In this document: positions 43,794 through 55,328 of the stretch, piece after piece
How positions within the stretch are numbered: position 1 is the stretch's first letter
How the letters are laid out: each line of letters begins with the position of its first letter
Assembly: GCF_029784165.1 (NCBI RefSeq)
Contig: NC_073695.1
Location: forward strand, 212,999,896 to 213,063,895
Reading direction: 5' to 3'
Origin: Wyeomyia smithii
Lineage: Eukaryota > Arthropoda > Insecta > Diptera > Culicidae
DNA length: 64,000 bases
Translations under genes and position numbers: made by a program
Notes under the pieces: model-generated
Seen by the model: the letters and a program-made list of their open reading frames with translations, nothing else
Databases searched by the model: none
Told to the model about the DNA's origin: nothing

Positions 43794-45687
43794 TAGGGTG
43801 GGTCGATTTAAAAACCGCTTAGGCACATATGATTTTCGGATTTTAGGGATCAAAATAAGATACTTTTCTCAAGAAACCATACCTCTAAAATGAATTCTGA
43901 TGTCCCTTGTACTAACGTGTAGGTACCCAAAAGGTCAAATTTCAAAAAATCCTGTTTTGACCCATTTAGAGTGACCCAATCGAGTCCAAATGTATGACCG
44001 ACCCCCACTAACTTTGGAGGGCTGACCCACCCATGCTAGTGTTACCCCCCTGGGACCCCCCTAGGGGGTCTCCCATACAAAAATATAAAAAAATATCAAA
44101 AAATCACCATTTTTGGCACTTTATATGACAAAAATCAGTGAAATTATTAGGCTATTATAGGCTATTATTTTTCCGCACAAATGAAGTTTCTAGGAAAAAA
44201 ATGTTTTTTTTTTGTTTTTGGATTTTTGTTTTCTCTTTAAAAATTTATTCGATCAGAACATAGGAAAGAAACTAAAAAATTATTGTTTGAAGTCTTTTTT
44301 GGTTTCAACACTGGGCAATTTCGCACGGCTCTCTAATGTCGCCTCCATAACAGCCTCTACATTTTCCGATATTACTCGTTTGGAAACGCTAGCTAGCAGT
44401 TGAACGTGTTGTTCCGTTCCTTGTATATGTAATGGAATATGCGGATCAGTAAATGGTGAGTCATCTTCATTTAAATATGCTATCAATGTTTCATACGGAA
44501 TGATTCGCGTGAATGGTGGTTCAAATACGTTATTTTTATCAGTCAAATCGATCATTTTCGTGTAATCGAAGCAATGGAAGTTTATATCTGGTTTTTTATA
44601 TTCTCTAAGTTCCGATGGGTCTTCAACATTGTCTCGATATCGTAAAATTTTCTTGATAGCAGAGTCGCGCACCTCTTTCCTATCATCAAACAACATTGAT
44701 AGCAAGATATTTTCCGAATGTGCAAAATATGGATTATTTTTAATTACATGATTGACAACAGTGCGTAAATTTGGCTCCAGAAATTGTGCCCAAGTAATGT
44801 ACTTGAAAAATAATACACTACCGTACACGACAGAGCTGTAATACTTGATATTAAAATACATTGGCACATAAACCTTAATTATAAATTCAACCAGAATTCT
44901 TAAATTTTTAGGTGGTTTTTTCATTGTCACATATAATCGTAATAATCTAGCGGCCTTGGTGAGCCAGCGAGAATGTACAATTTTCCCTGGTTTTATGTTA
45001 GCCAGATCCACAGAAACCACGCCATTAGAAATTGCATGTGCCATGTCGTATAAGTACTGCGAATCGGTGGAATATTCGTGCTGTTCTGCAACAGGAGGCA
45101 TATTTTCCAACGCAATTCTCTGAAAGTCGCTCACCACCTAAAAATATAAAATAATTAAATAAATTTATTATGATTTCACCATTCAAAATGTTAGAAAATT
45201 ATAATAAATGAGTGATAGCAATGACTTACCGGAAGAGCTTCAGAATTTTCAATTTGCTTGCTTAGTTTCCCGGTTGTTGATGTTGGTCCAGTGGTGGATG
45301 ATTTATCCAAAACCCCAAACAAATGTCGAAACGGAAGTTCGTTGAAGTGTAGAAGGCAAACAAACCAATGCAATGGTCTTTTTAGCAGCAATTCGAATCT
45401 TCGTATAATTCCACCGTGTGTGCCAGTGTTTGTTGGCTCACCGTCAGTGCATATGCCAATCAATGCATCCAGAGATATGTTTTTATCGTTGAAAAATTCA
45501 TTCAATTTTGTTGTTTTGTATTCAGCACTTTCCTCTACCAGTCTTGCGTAACCAATCAATCGAGAATTCGGTTCTCTCAAAATAACAAGGTGAGGTTCTT
45601 TTACCATCCTACTATGATACTTACCATCAATTTTTTCTCTTGTATAAGTATCATCTTTTCTGCCGTCGAATGAAAACGCTATTAAAC

Positions 45688-45720
<33 letters not shown>

Positions 45721-46171
45721 CCCATGCGAAGCAGGAGAAAACAAAAATCCAAAAACAAAAAAAAACATTTTTTTCCTAGAAACTTCATTTGTGCGGAAAA
45801 ATAATAGCCATTTCGCTGATTTTTGTCATATAAAGTGCCAAAAATGGTGATTTTTTGATATTTTTTTATATTTTTGTATGGGAGACCCCCTAGGAGGGTC
45901 CCAGGGGGGTAACACTAGCATGGGTGGGTCGGCCCTCCAAAGTTAGTGGGGGTCGGTCATACATTTGGACTCGATTGGGGCACTCTAAATGGGTCAAAAC
46001 AGGATTTTTTGAAATTTGACCTTTTGGGTACCTACACGTCAGTACAAGGGACATCAGAATTCATTTTAGAGGTATGGTTTTCTGAGCAAAGTATCTTATT
46101 TTGATCCCTAGAATCCGAAAATCATATGTGCCTAAGCGATTTTTTGATCCCCTGCAAATCGAACCGCCCTA
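43794..46171. mobile_element. 2.4-kb DNA transposon with 8-bp TSD and ~400-bp TIRs
   Basis: TAGGGTGGGTCGATTT at the left is matched by the inverse of TAGGGCGGTTCGATTT at the right. The arms remain complementary for about 400 bp (43794-44200 and 45765-46171). ATGGATAC flanks it at 43786-43793 and 46172-46179. An 8-bp TSD points to the hAT group. It encodes the broken DDE-type protein at 44280-45690. Confidence 0.88.
44280..45690 (-). pseudogene. Transposase-like DDE protein of an uncharacterised invertebrate family, N-terminally truncated
   Basis: Two exons on the minus strand. 45690-45229 encodes IAFSFDGRKDDT (candidate first acidic residue), GICTDGEPTNTGTHGGIIRR (second) and LHWFVCLLHFNELPFRHLF, a hAT-like D..H arrangement. 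The donor CCG|GTAAGT is followed by a ~90-bp intron to the acceptor TTTTTAG. The second exon, from about 45140 to the stop at 44280, contains KIVHSRWLTKAARLLRLYVT and LVEFIIKVYVPMYFNIKYYS. I recall similar insect and cnidarian proteins annotated as uncharacterised. The N-terminus is lost at an (AAT)n tract (45689-45720) where the frame breaks. The family assignment and the role as transposase are inferred. Confidence 0.65.
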
Positions 46172-46179
46172 ATGGATAC

Positions 46180-46680
46180 ACACTACGGGTTCTTTTATTA
46201 CTCAATGCGACTTCATAAGTCAACATTAGCGAATTATTTCAGATATCTATGCGATGTTCGCCATGTATTCCTACGTGTTAGTTTATTAGAACATGCGACC
46301 AAAATCATTCCTTTTAATAAAAAAAAGCGAACAGTAGCAATTATTATACATATATTATTTATCCCTTGCTATTCATATTACAAGGAATAGTAAATTACAA
46401 ATGAAAGTTTTTAATTTCTAACATTCTTTTCCTGTGGGCACACGCTGTAATCTCGAACCATGTACTCTTAGATTGTCAAGCAGCATTCATTCCACTCCTC
46501 CGTGGTCTCGTTGTCGATAATCTCTAAGTTTTGGTAATAACTTTCTAATTTCATCGCATAAATTACAACGAGACATCATAAAGCATGAATCTAATTAGAT
46601 TTCGTATTGCGAGTTAGTTGGTAAATTTATGCGAGAATTATATTGATTATATTTCAGTTGAACTGTCATGGCCGCTCGAT
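46180..46680. other. Unassigned AT-rich sequence
   Basis: Probably a decayed leading part of the tandem array that follows. No gene is seen. Confidence 0.35.
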
Positions 46681-47750
46681 GAGCTGAGTTAATTCTTTAA
46701 ACAAAATTAGGTGATTTTGCCGTTTTCAACAACAATCAAGAGTAAGTTTTCAACAAAGATATGAAGCAAAGTAATGCATAATTGATCCGAGTTGTTCGCA
46801 GATGTTTTCGGTAGTTCATGTTTTTGAGAAGAAGCAACTCGGTGTAGCGACTACATTTATCTGTGATACGATGTAGTAATATGGATGGTTTTCGAGTTTC
46901 ACGCAAAGTCGTCAATGTGTAAATTAACTGCGAGTTTGCATTGGAGAAGTTAATTGGTGTTTCAATCCGGATTTATTACCTATTTATCGCAAGAATTACG
47001 CAAAACAACGTTATATGCGATGAAATTGGTTATATGAGGTAATGATCTATCGTAGTACTTTGTGCGATGTAAGCTGTGCAAATATTAGCGGCATCTAGTT
47101 ATCATAAATTCAGTCGTTTACGGTGTTACAAAACGATGCCTTTGGCGACTAATTTTATATGCAATACGATGTGATACATAAGACTTTTGATTTTCACGTA
47201 TAATCATCACTTTGTGAAATTAATAAGAGTTTGAAGAGACATGATATGAGTTTTACTGTATTGCTATGCGAGTATGTTACACATATCGTAAGAAGTTCGC
47301 AAAACAACACAATATGCGATGAAACACTTACGTTGCTCATACGATGGTGATGTACCACAGAACTTTATACGAGGTAATCCATGCAATCTTATGCGATTTT
47401 TAGTTGTCTCGGAGTTGTCTGAGCTTATCATCATGAATTTAGTCATTAACGGTGTTGCAAAATTATGTCTTTTGCGACTAAATTTATATGCAATACGATA
47501 TGATATAGGAGACTTTTGCCTTATACGTATAATCATCACTTTGTGGAATTACTGCGAATTTGAGCAGGCACGATATGAGTTTATCTGTATTGCTATGCGA
47601 GTATATTACACTCATCGCAAGAAGTTCGCAAAACAACCCCGTATGCGATGAAACACATGCGTTGTTCATTCAGCTATACGATATTGATGCACCATAGAAC
47701 TTTATACGAAGTAATCCGTGCAATCTTTTGCGACTTCTGGTTGTCTGGGT
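46680..47750. repeat. Tandem array of ~300-330-bp units with frequent ATGCGAT words
   Basis: The marker CAAAACAAC occurs at 47001, 47300 and 47629 (periods 299 and 329 bp). Each is followed by ATGCGATGAAA and, about 150 bp later, TATATGCAATACGAT, then CGTATAATCATCACTTTGTG. An earlier, more diverged unit begins near 46700. The units are direct repeats and carry no ORF conserved between them. Confidence 0.78.
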
Positions 47751-47754
47751 AGAC

Positions 47755-48490
47755 ACGGCAGTGCACGTTGATGATGCTGTAGTTGAAAAACCGGCCCTAA
47801 ATTCTCAACTTACACATTCTCGCACTGATCGGCTGCCACCCCATCACGCGTAGGCGCATCTCGGCCAGTACTATAAAGCCGGTTCCTAGCTCGCCGGTGG
47901 TGCCACAACTCTGGTAGAAAGTAGCCGCCCGGTGACCGCTTTTTCATACCTTCTGTCCTGTCTAACAAAGTTCCTGCAGCGCTACGACTTCGAAGTTGCG
48001 TAATTGTAGCTCGTCGTACACAATCCTGTCGCATCCTGGAAAGCAGAGCGAATTGCAGTTCCATGTCCCAAGTTTCCAAACGTAGTCCTTATTTCGTTGT
48101 CTAGGTCCATGCCGATTATTCCGATCCGTATTATCTCTTACGTTACGTTGGGCCTTTTCCAACCCCTCGTCTCGCCGGGGGACCTTCGTGTCAGCTTTGT
48201 TTAAAGTCCCACGCTGACACCAGGATCATTGATCATCCGCTTCTAACATGAAGATCAGACGCTGTTCTGAGCCACACCATCTTGGTAAACAGACGCTCGG
48301 ATCGGCGAAGCATTTCCTCTACCGCCGGAGTATGGTTTACGCGCCAACGATCGCGTCGCACCTTCTCATTTAGCTATTGTCGGATGACAACATTGGCTAG
48401 GCCATACAACCAGTTGTGTCCATGTTTCAACCGGCAGTCTAGTGTAATCATATGACTCGTGAAGGTGTGAGATAGGAACTTGCGAGCAGG
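47755..48490 (-). pseudogene. 5' fragment of an RTE (JAM1-like) LINE
   Basis: The minus strand matches 26810-27560 of the larger RTE copy: CATATGATTACACTAGACTG, GGCGCGTAAACCATA, GAGACGAGGGGTTGG, then METWDMELQF/LGTWNCNSLCFPGC. It stops after CAACGTGCACTGCC, early in the endonuclease. Truncation from the 3' side is unusual for LINE insertion and implies later deletion. Confidence 0.8.
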
Positions 48491-48500
48491 CATGGCAATG

Positions 48501-48569
48501 GTACATTCTTATTTTTACTGTAAGGTACATTCTTATTTTTACTGTAAGGTACATTCTTATTTTTACTGG
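48501..48569. repeat. 24-bp minisatellite, ~2.8 copies
   Basis: GTACATTCTTATTTTTACTG plus TAAG repeats exactly at 48501, 48525 and 48549. It lies next to the truncated 5' end of the RTE fragment. Confidence 0.9.
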
Positions 48570-49640
48570 ATGTGTTTGCTGTTGCTATTTGTTCGTGATA
48601 CCTATTCGCGCTGGCAGTCCGGTAGTCACATTGAGAGTCTGAGAGTCACATTGGCAACAGAGCATTACAAAAGGAAACGAAAAATGTACTCCGTGTGTCG
48701 AATCGGCATTATTTGGAGGATGTCTTCGGGGTTGCGAATATAGGAAAGAGAAGAAGCTCAGCCCGAATCCACCGGAGAAATTTTTTCTCTCTTTTCTTAT
48801 TTGCTTATAAGGAATGTCGCGTGACGGCTGTTAAAAAAGGGTATGGAGGAAGAAGCGTAAAGACTGCTCGGCAACTTACCGACAGCTTTCGCGCGAAGAA
48901 AAGTAAACTCGGCAGTAGAGCGGCTGTGCACTGGAGGATGTGTGTATCGCATACCGACTGTTATGTGCAACCATACATGCTACACACTTATTCTCGTTTC
49001 AATTGTTCAGTAATTTTTATTACGATCATGTTCAGGAAATTTGAAAAAATACTGATCATGTTGTAATTTCCTCAAAAATAACTGATGTCGGTTAAAGTTT
49101 TTACCGAATTACCGTTATACAAAAGGCACTCGACAAGCCCAGTAAAAAACATTACTGATCTTTTCTGTAAACTAAAGTATGTCCTGCACTTTCATAAAGT
49201 TCAGTAAATATTTGACAATCTGTCAGCACCTACCCAGCTGTTGCTGAAAACCCTTCAATTGTTTAACTGAACTCTTGTTGTTTTTTACTATATATACTGT
49301 TCGGCAATTTTTCTGCATCTGTATTTTCAAATATTCAAAGAGTTTCGAAGCTAAGTTTTTAAAGTGTTTCGCGTTTGGTTTTCAAAAAAAAAATTAAAAT
49401 GGATATCGTACTTTCAAATCTACAAGAAAACGACGTGAAGGTGCACGACCTATTCTGTATGTTGTTATTTATTAAATATGTACGTATTTGTGTATTTTAG
49501 TCGAATGTTACACACTAATGTTGCCAATTTTTTGTTTTCCTTGCGAAATATATGAAGAGTCAAACTGATGTAAGCAGAGTTGTCAAAACGGTAGGTAACA
49601 TTTTATGGTTTTTTTTTTCTATTATAGCATTCTCCATTAA
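48570..49640. other. Unassigned sequence
   Basis: The frame 48695-49066 (123 codons) has no recognisable domain. There is weak similarity between direct words around 49080-49250, but no clear repeat unit. No gene is supported. Confidence 0.35.
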
Positions 49641-49731
49641 AAGCAAAGCAAAGCCTTGGTGCTACATTCCGATTCGGAACTCGACCTTCTGTTTGTTGTA
49701 CTCAGATTTCGCAGCTATTAAGTGTACAAGA
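49641..49731 (-). mobile_element. 3' fragment of the tRNA-derived SINE
   Basis: The minus-strand tail ATGTAGCACCAAGGC is followed by an extended TTTGC run (AAGCAAAGCAAAGCC on plus). It is 5'-truncated, so the pol III boxes are missing. Confidence 0.8.
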
Positions 49732-50940
49732 CACCCAAGAAATTTGGAAGCTGTTATGAGAGCAAATGTGGAACGAAAGCAGTGTTGAAGCAACCGATGC
49801 TGAATAAACAACACGTTGAACTATTTGTTGAACAAACGTTGCAGCATTCTTTGTTCATGTACTTAGGGCATCTTCAGCGGTGGTCTATTTTTGAAACAAA
49901 TTTATACTAGATTTACAACACCGAAACCTGAATAGAATCAGCTAATATAGACCAACTTTGCGTTCTCCGCACCGGTGTTGTATATCTTGTTGTTTTAAAC
50001 CGCTGACATCTGTCACACTGTCAACAATTCAATACCCCATGTTATCAGTTTATGAGACTTGAATTGAAAAGCACTCAATATTTAACACACGGAAATTCGA
50101 TAATTTTTACGCACATCAAACGATTACTTTGGCAAGACACTTTATATCCACAAGACTTTATGGATTTGACGGTTTGACCCGAGCGTTTGAGACATTTCTT
50201 AGGATGGATTGGTAGGATCGAAAAATTTTTGCTACAAATAGGGCTTCGGAGGATAGCGAAAAATATTTGATCGCGTAGATGTTCATCTTCCGTTTTCGTC
50301 TCATCAATATTTCAAAATCTTGCAGTTCTTCAAACGTTGGTTGGGTTTTGAGGATATTGAAACATTTGGAGTGGCATTGCGCAGCTTGGTTCGAACGGTT
50401 TTCGCTATTTTCGAGTAGATCACATACTGCCAGTTATGCTTCAAGCTCAAAAGGAGCTGTCATTGTCATTTGTCCTGCGGCTCATCTAACCCGCAAAGTC
50501 GAAAAAATACGAAAACGAAACATAACGCCCTCAGCGATCATTTAGTTTTGTTCGAGTTGCTCGAAATGAAATGCGCAATGTCACCCCAGCATTTTGAACG
50601 TTTTAAGTTCAGTGTCTTCGAGAAACATTTTTCTGGCCTTTCAAGGTCTCCTCTAGTCCCACTACAATTAAGGCGATTAACAAATAGCCAACATATTTAT
50701 CATCCTGTTAGCTGATGGTTGCAAACCAACTAGTTGAACCTGCGGTTATGGTCTTTCAGAATTCCCCCTTTTGCTAGTCGGTTTCCTTGAAGCCAAAAAC
50801 GACAAACCTGTTCTTTTTCTTCTTCAGAAAAAAGTAGGAGGGTGGTATTCAAGACACGACCGCATGACGTTGACTACCGTATTCTTATAAAAAAAAAAAT
50901 ATTCCATTGAAGCAAATAGTACAGGGAATTGCAACGCTTC
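49732..50940. other. Sequence inside the Harbinger-like TIR pair, no gene
   Basis: Frames at 50279-50545 and 50470-50715 overlap and show no domain. No Myb-like or DDE Harbinger protein was found. Confidence 0.35.
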
Positions 50941-51472
50941 TTTTACAATACTTCTGTAACAAAATTTCGAGGCACCAAAAGGTACCAGTTGCCGATTATT
51001 CTCGTTTACTGGTTAGTCCGTCCAGAATTCCAGCCATTTTAGTATTTTGCAGTAGTAATTTATTACTAACAGCCACCAGCATAACGGGTGAAACCGGCAC
51101 GAGATGACCGGTACTATTTTGTCTTTCCTCCTTTCAGCTGCTAACACCTAGCGCTGTCGTGAAATTAACATCAACACAAACATGCATTTTTGCAAGGTTT
51201 TTTCCGCTAGCAGCAGCATTTTGTAAAACATCAAATTCAACTAACCGCTTCTATTATAAAACTGCGAGGCACCAAAAGGTGCCAGTTGCCAATTTCTTGT
51301 TTACTGGTTTCCGTCCAGAATTCCAGCCATTTTAGTATTTTGCAGTAGCCACCAGCATCACGGGTGAAACCGGTACGAGATGACCGGTACTATTTTGTTT
51401 TTCCTCCTTTTAGCTGCTAACACCGAGCGTCCGTATGTATCCGGTACGGTTTAATAATGAAACTGATGGGGT
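50941..51472. repeat. Two tandem ~300-bp units
   Basis: GAGGCACCAAAAGGT occurs at 50969 and 51266 (period 297). Each unit has CCAGAATTCCAGCCATTTTA, ACGGGTGAAACCGG, GATGACCGGTACTATTTTGT and CAGCTGCTAACACC. The same unit resumes at 54400 beyond the foldback element. Non-coding. Confidence 0.8.
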
Positions 51473-51583
51473 GAAATGTTCGAACGATACGTTTTATACC
51501 AAGGCTTCGTCAGATAATTAGAAAGAAGGAGGGGCTACATAGATGATGGAATGGTAGAGACAAATGTTTCTTGAAAGCTGCGC

Positions 51584-54399
51584 CGCACATAGGAGTATTT
51601 GAGCCAAAAAGCTGGCCAAGTTGCTCTATTTTGGTAGTAATTGGATAGATTTATATCAAAAACGTGTTTTTTTCGTATAATCAACACAAAAAAGGTGACA
51701 TCCATTTAAAACGACACCCAATACATGAAATATCACTTTAAATTCGCTTACTCCATTTTTTTAGTGTCTTTTTACACATGATATAAAACAAAGATTTAGA
51801 AATTTCCATATGAATCTTCATTTAATAAAATGTCAATAAAATAAAAAAGAGGAACCCGGAGGAAGATTTTCTTTTCGTATATTTTCAGAAGGTTTTGACC
51901 TTTCTGGCAATGAATAAAGCTTCGACGGGACTTGCGCGGGAGGTTACTAAATCATATAATTAATTTCACAATATTATGGATTTTTCGCGGTCGGTTTTCA
52001 CAATCACTTATTTCGTAAACAATCCATGATTATTTTATGCATTCAACGTTTTAAATATTGCAAAGAATTTTACTTATCTTGTAGATTATGTCCTGTGAGA
52101 AAGAAAAACTATTTGACAAAATTTTTCAATTTTTTACGCCACCCGAGCAGTAGCACGTATTTTTCAAACTGACCAATTTACCGTGGAATAACTTTGAAAT
52201 ATAACAGTTTGGTTCATGTGAAAAGACACCAATGCACAGTGGTCCAATAATGCAAAAATTGGAACTTAATTCCATATCGCCTTTTAACTTCATCCTAGCT
52301 TAATAGTGTCTTCGGAGCAATTGTTTGTATGAATGACCCGCATAATTGCAAATTGTAAAAAAATATTAAAAGTTTACTATACTAAAAATAAAAAAATAAA
52401 CTTTTTTGTGTTAAGAGATAGAAGAATCGTTTATTCAGCAAAGTTGTAGAAAATTAAAAAATATGAAACTTTGTTGAACAAATGAAAATCCTATCTTTTT
52501 TCGGTACAAAGTTATGAAGTACATTACATGGGACTTATTTAAAAGTTAGTTTTTTGTACTTAACTTTAGTTAGTTGCATTTTACACGAAAGTGTAGTTCG
52601 AAGGAATTGTTAGGGCACACAAAACAAACATTTTTGCCGAAGACTATATATCTCCAGGAGTTTTCCTTACAAAGTTATATCATATTTTAGCTTATTTTTT
52701 CGATAACTTCAAGAATGTATAGGTTAAAAAGGGACAAGTGGAATCATGATGTCAATAGTTTTTCTTGAAGTTAAGCTGAAGTACTATAAACTTCTTCAGG
52801 TTTCATTTGTCCCAATCCACCCATTTTAGAGTACAGCGAACATATGTCACAGTAGGTTTTCATATATCAAAAATACTAACTTTTTTGTGTTAAGAGATAG
52901 AGGAATGGTCTTTTCGGCAAAGTTTAGAACGTGCAAAAATATGAAACTTTGCTGAACAAACAAAATTTCTATCTTCATTGGGAACAGAGTTACAGAGTAT
53001 TTCATGTAAAAGTTACTTAAAAGTTAGTTTTTTGTACTAAACTTTTGTTAGTTACATTTAACAAGAAAACTTTGTTTTGAAGAAGCATTTGGGCATACAA
53101 AACACACGTTTTTGTTGAAGGCTACACATATCCATGACTTTTCCTTATAAAGTTATAGCACATTTCAGCATATTTTTTCGATAACTTCAACAACGTAAAG
53201 AATAAAGATTAGGTGGATTGGGACGGATGGAACTTATAGCAGTTTTGAGCACTTGAGCTGAACTTTGAGAAAAAAAATTGACATCATGATTCCACTTGCC
53301 CCTTTTTCCTTTATACTTTCTTAAGGTTATCGAAAAAATATGCTGAATTATGCTATATCTTTGTGAGGAAAAGTCCTGGAGATGTGTAGCCTTCAACAAA
53401 AACGTGTATTTTGTATGCCAAAGTCCTTTTGTAGAACAACGTTTTTTTGTAAAATGTAACTAACAGAAGTTTAGTACAAAAAACTAACTTTTAAGTAACT
53501 TTTACATGAAATACTCTGTAACTCTGTTCCCAATGAAGATAGAAATTTTGGTTGTTCAGCAAAGTTTCATATTTTTGCACGTTCTAAAACTTTGCCGAAA
53601 AGACCATTCCTCTATCTCTTAACACAAAAAAGTTAGTATTTTTGATATATGAAAACCTACTGTGACATATGTTCGCCGTACTCTAAAATGGGTGGATTGG
53701 GACAAATGGAACCTAAAGAAGTTTATAGTACTTCAGCTTAACTTCAAGAAAAACTATTGACATCATAATTCCACTTGCCCCTTTTTAACCAATACATTCT
53801 TGAAGTTATCGAAAAAATAAGCTAAAATATGATATAACTTTGTAAAGAAAACTCCTGGAGATATATAGTCTTCGGCAAAAATGTTTGTTTTGTGTGCCCT
53901 AACAATTCCTTCGAACTACACTTTCGTGTTAAATGCAACTAACTAAAGTTAAGTACAAAAAACTAACTTTTAAATAAGTTCCATGTAATGTACTTTATAA
54001 CTTTGTACCGAAAAAAAATAGGATTTTCATTTGTTCAACAAAGTTTCTTATTTTTTAATTTTCCACAACTTTGCTGAATAAACTATTCTTCTATCTCTTA
54101 ACACAAAAAAGTTAATTTTTTTATTTTTAGTATAGTAAACTTTTGATATTTTTCAACAATTTGCAATTATGCGGGTCATTCATACAAACAATTGCTCCGA
54201 AGACACTATTAAGCTAGGATGAAGTTAAAAGGCGCTATGGAATTAAGTTCCACTTTTTGCCTTATTGGACCACTGTGCAATGGGTTCTGGGATAGCATGA
54301 GGGTATGTTGCAACTGAAATCAATTAAAAATAATGGAAATCGTGTATTTTGTGTGTCGGACTTTTGGTCAACTTTTCGGGTCAAATACTCCTATGTGCG
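51584..54399. mobile_element. 2.8-kb foldback element with a ~2-kb palindrome
   Basis: Ends CGCACATAGGAGTATTTGA and the inverse TCAAATACTCCTATGTGCG. The inner part 52230-54290 is an inverted repeat with arms of about 1 kb, symmetrical about 53257. Each arm itself contains two related direct subrepeats (e.g. TTTTTTGTGTTAAGAGATAG at about 52400 and 52880). The element splits the ~300-bp tandem units. No coding potential. Confidence 0.8.
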
Positions 54400-54830
54400 C
54401 CGGCCGCTGTCGTAATATTAACACCAACACAAACATGCATTTTTGCAAGGTTTTTTTCCGCTAGCAGCAGCATTTGGTAAAACAGAAAATTCAATTAGCC
54501 GCTTCTGTACCAAAATTTCGAGGCACCAAAAGGTGCCAGTTGCCGATTATAGTTTCCTGGTTAGTCCGTCCAGAATTCCAGCCATTTAAGTGTTTTGCAG
54601 TAGCCATTTACTACTAAAGCCACCAGCATTACGGGTGAAACCGGCACGAGATGACCGGTACTATTTTGTCTTTCCTCCTTTCAGCTGCTATCACCTAGCG
54701 TCCGCATGTCACTGGTGCGGTTTTGGAATCAGAATGATGGGGCGCCGGCCGCTGTCGTAAATATAACACCAACAAAAAGATGCATATTTGCAAGGTTTTT
54801 TCCGCTAGCAGCAGCATAAACATCGGAAAC
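54400..54830. repeat. Continuation of the ~300-bp tandem units
   Basis: CGGCCGCTGTCGTAA starts units at 54401 and about 54743. GAGGCACCAAAAGGTGCC lies at 54520. It matches 50941-51472, so the foldback separates units of one array. Confidence 0.78.
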
Positions 54831-55328
54831 AGAAAGTGACAACAGCAATAACAACAAAGTCAGATCGATTGTATCCGTTAGTGTCGACTGCGCTTGGGAA
54901 GAGAGGTAGTGATTAGCTGCGCGGTATGATTTAGACAATCGATATTAATTACCAATTTTTCAATAGTGTATCTCAAACAATAGTTTGTTTTTGTTACATA
55001 AATTTAACCGTAAAAGAATTTCTGATCGATTGATGCCAAAACCTCGAAAACCTGATAATAGATGACTGCAAAATAAGCGCTCAAAACCTGACCACTTTTC
55101 TCTGGTTTTCCCTGGTTGAATTACTAGATTTTCAAATTCAGGGGCCTAACTTCGATATAGACGTTAGTCAACGTCAAAAACCACAAAAACATATTGTGAA
55201 TTGTCATGAAAAATCTTTGTTTTGTTTGTTTCTCAACACTCGCAAAACGTTTATATGGAAATAGCTAAAAATGAGGTATTCAATTAAAATACTACAAGGT
55301 ATACAGCCCTAGGGTTGTTTGAAATGGT
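54831..55328. other. Unassigned sequence
   Basis: A degraded stretch with ACCTGACCACTTTTCTCTGG-like words. No gene is seen. Confidence 0.35.
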
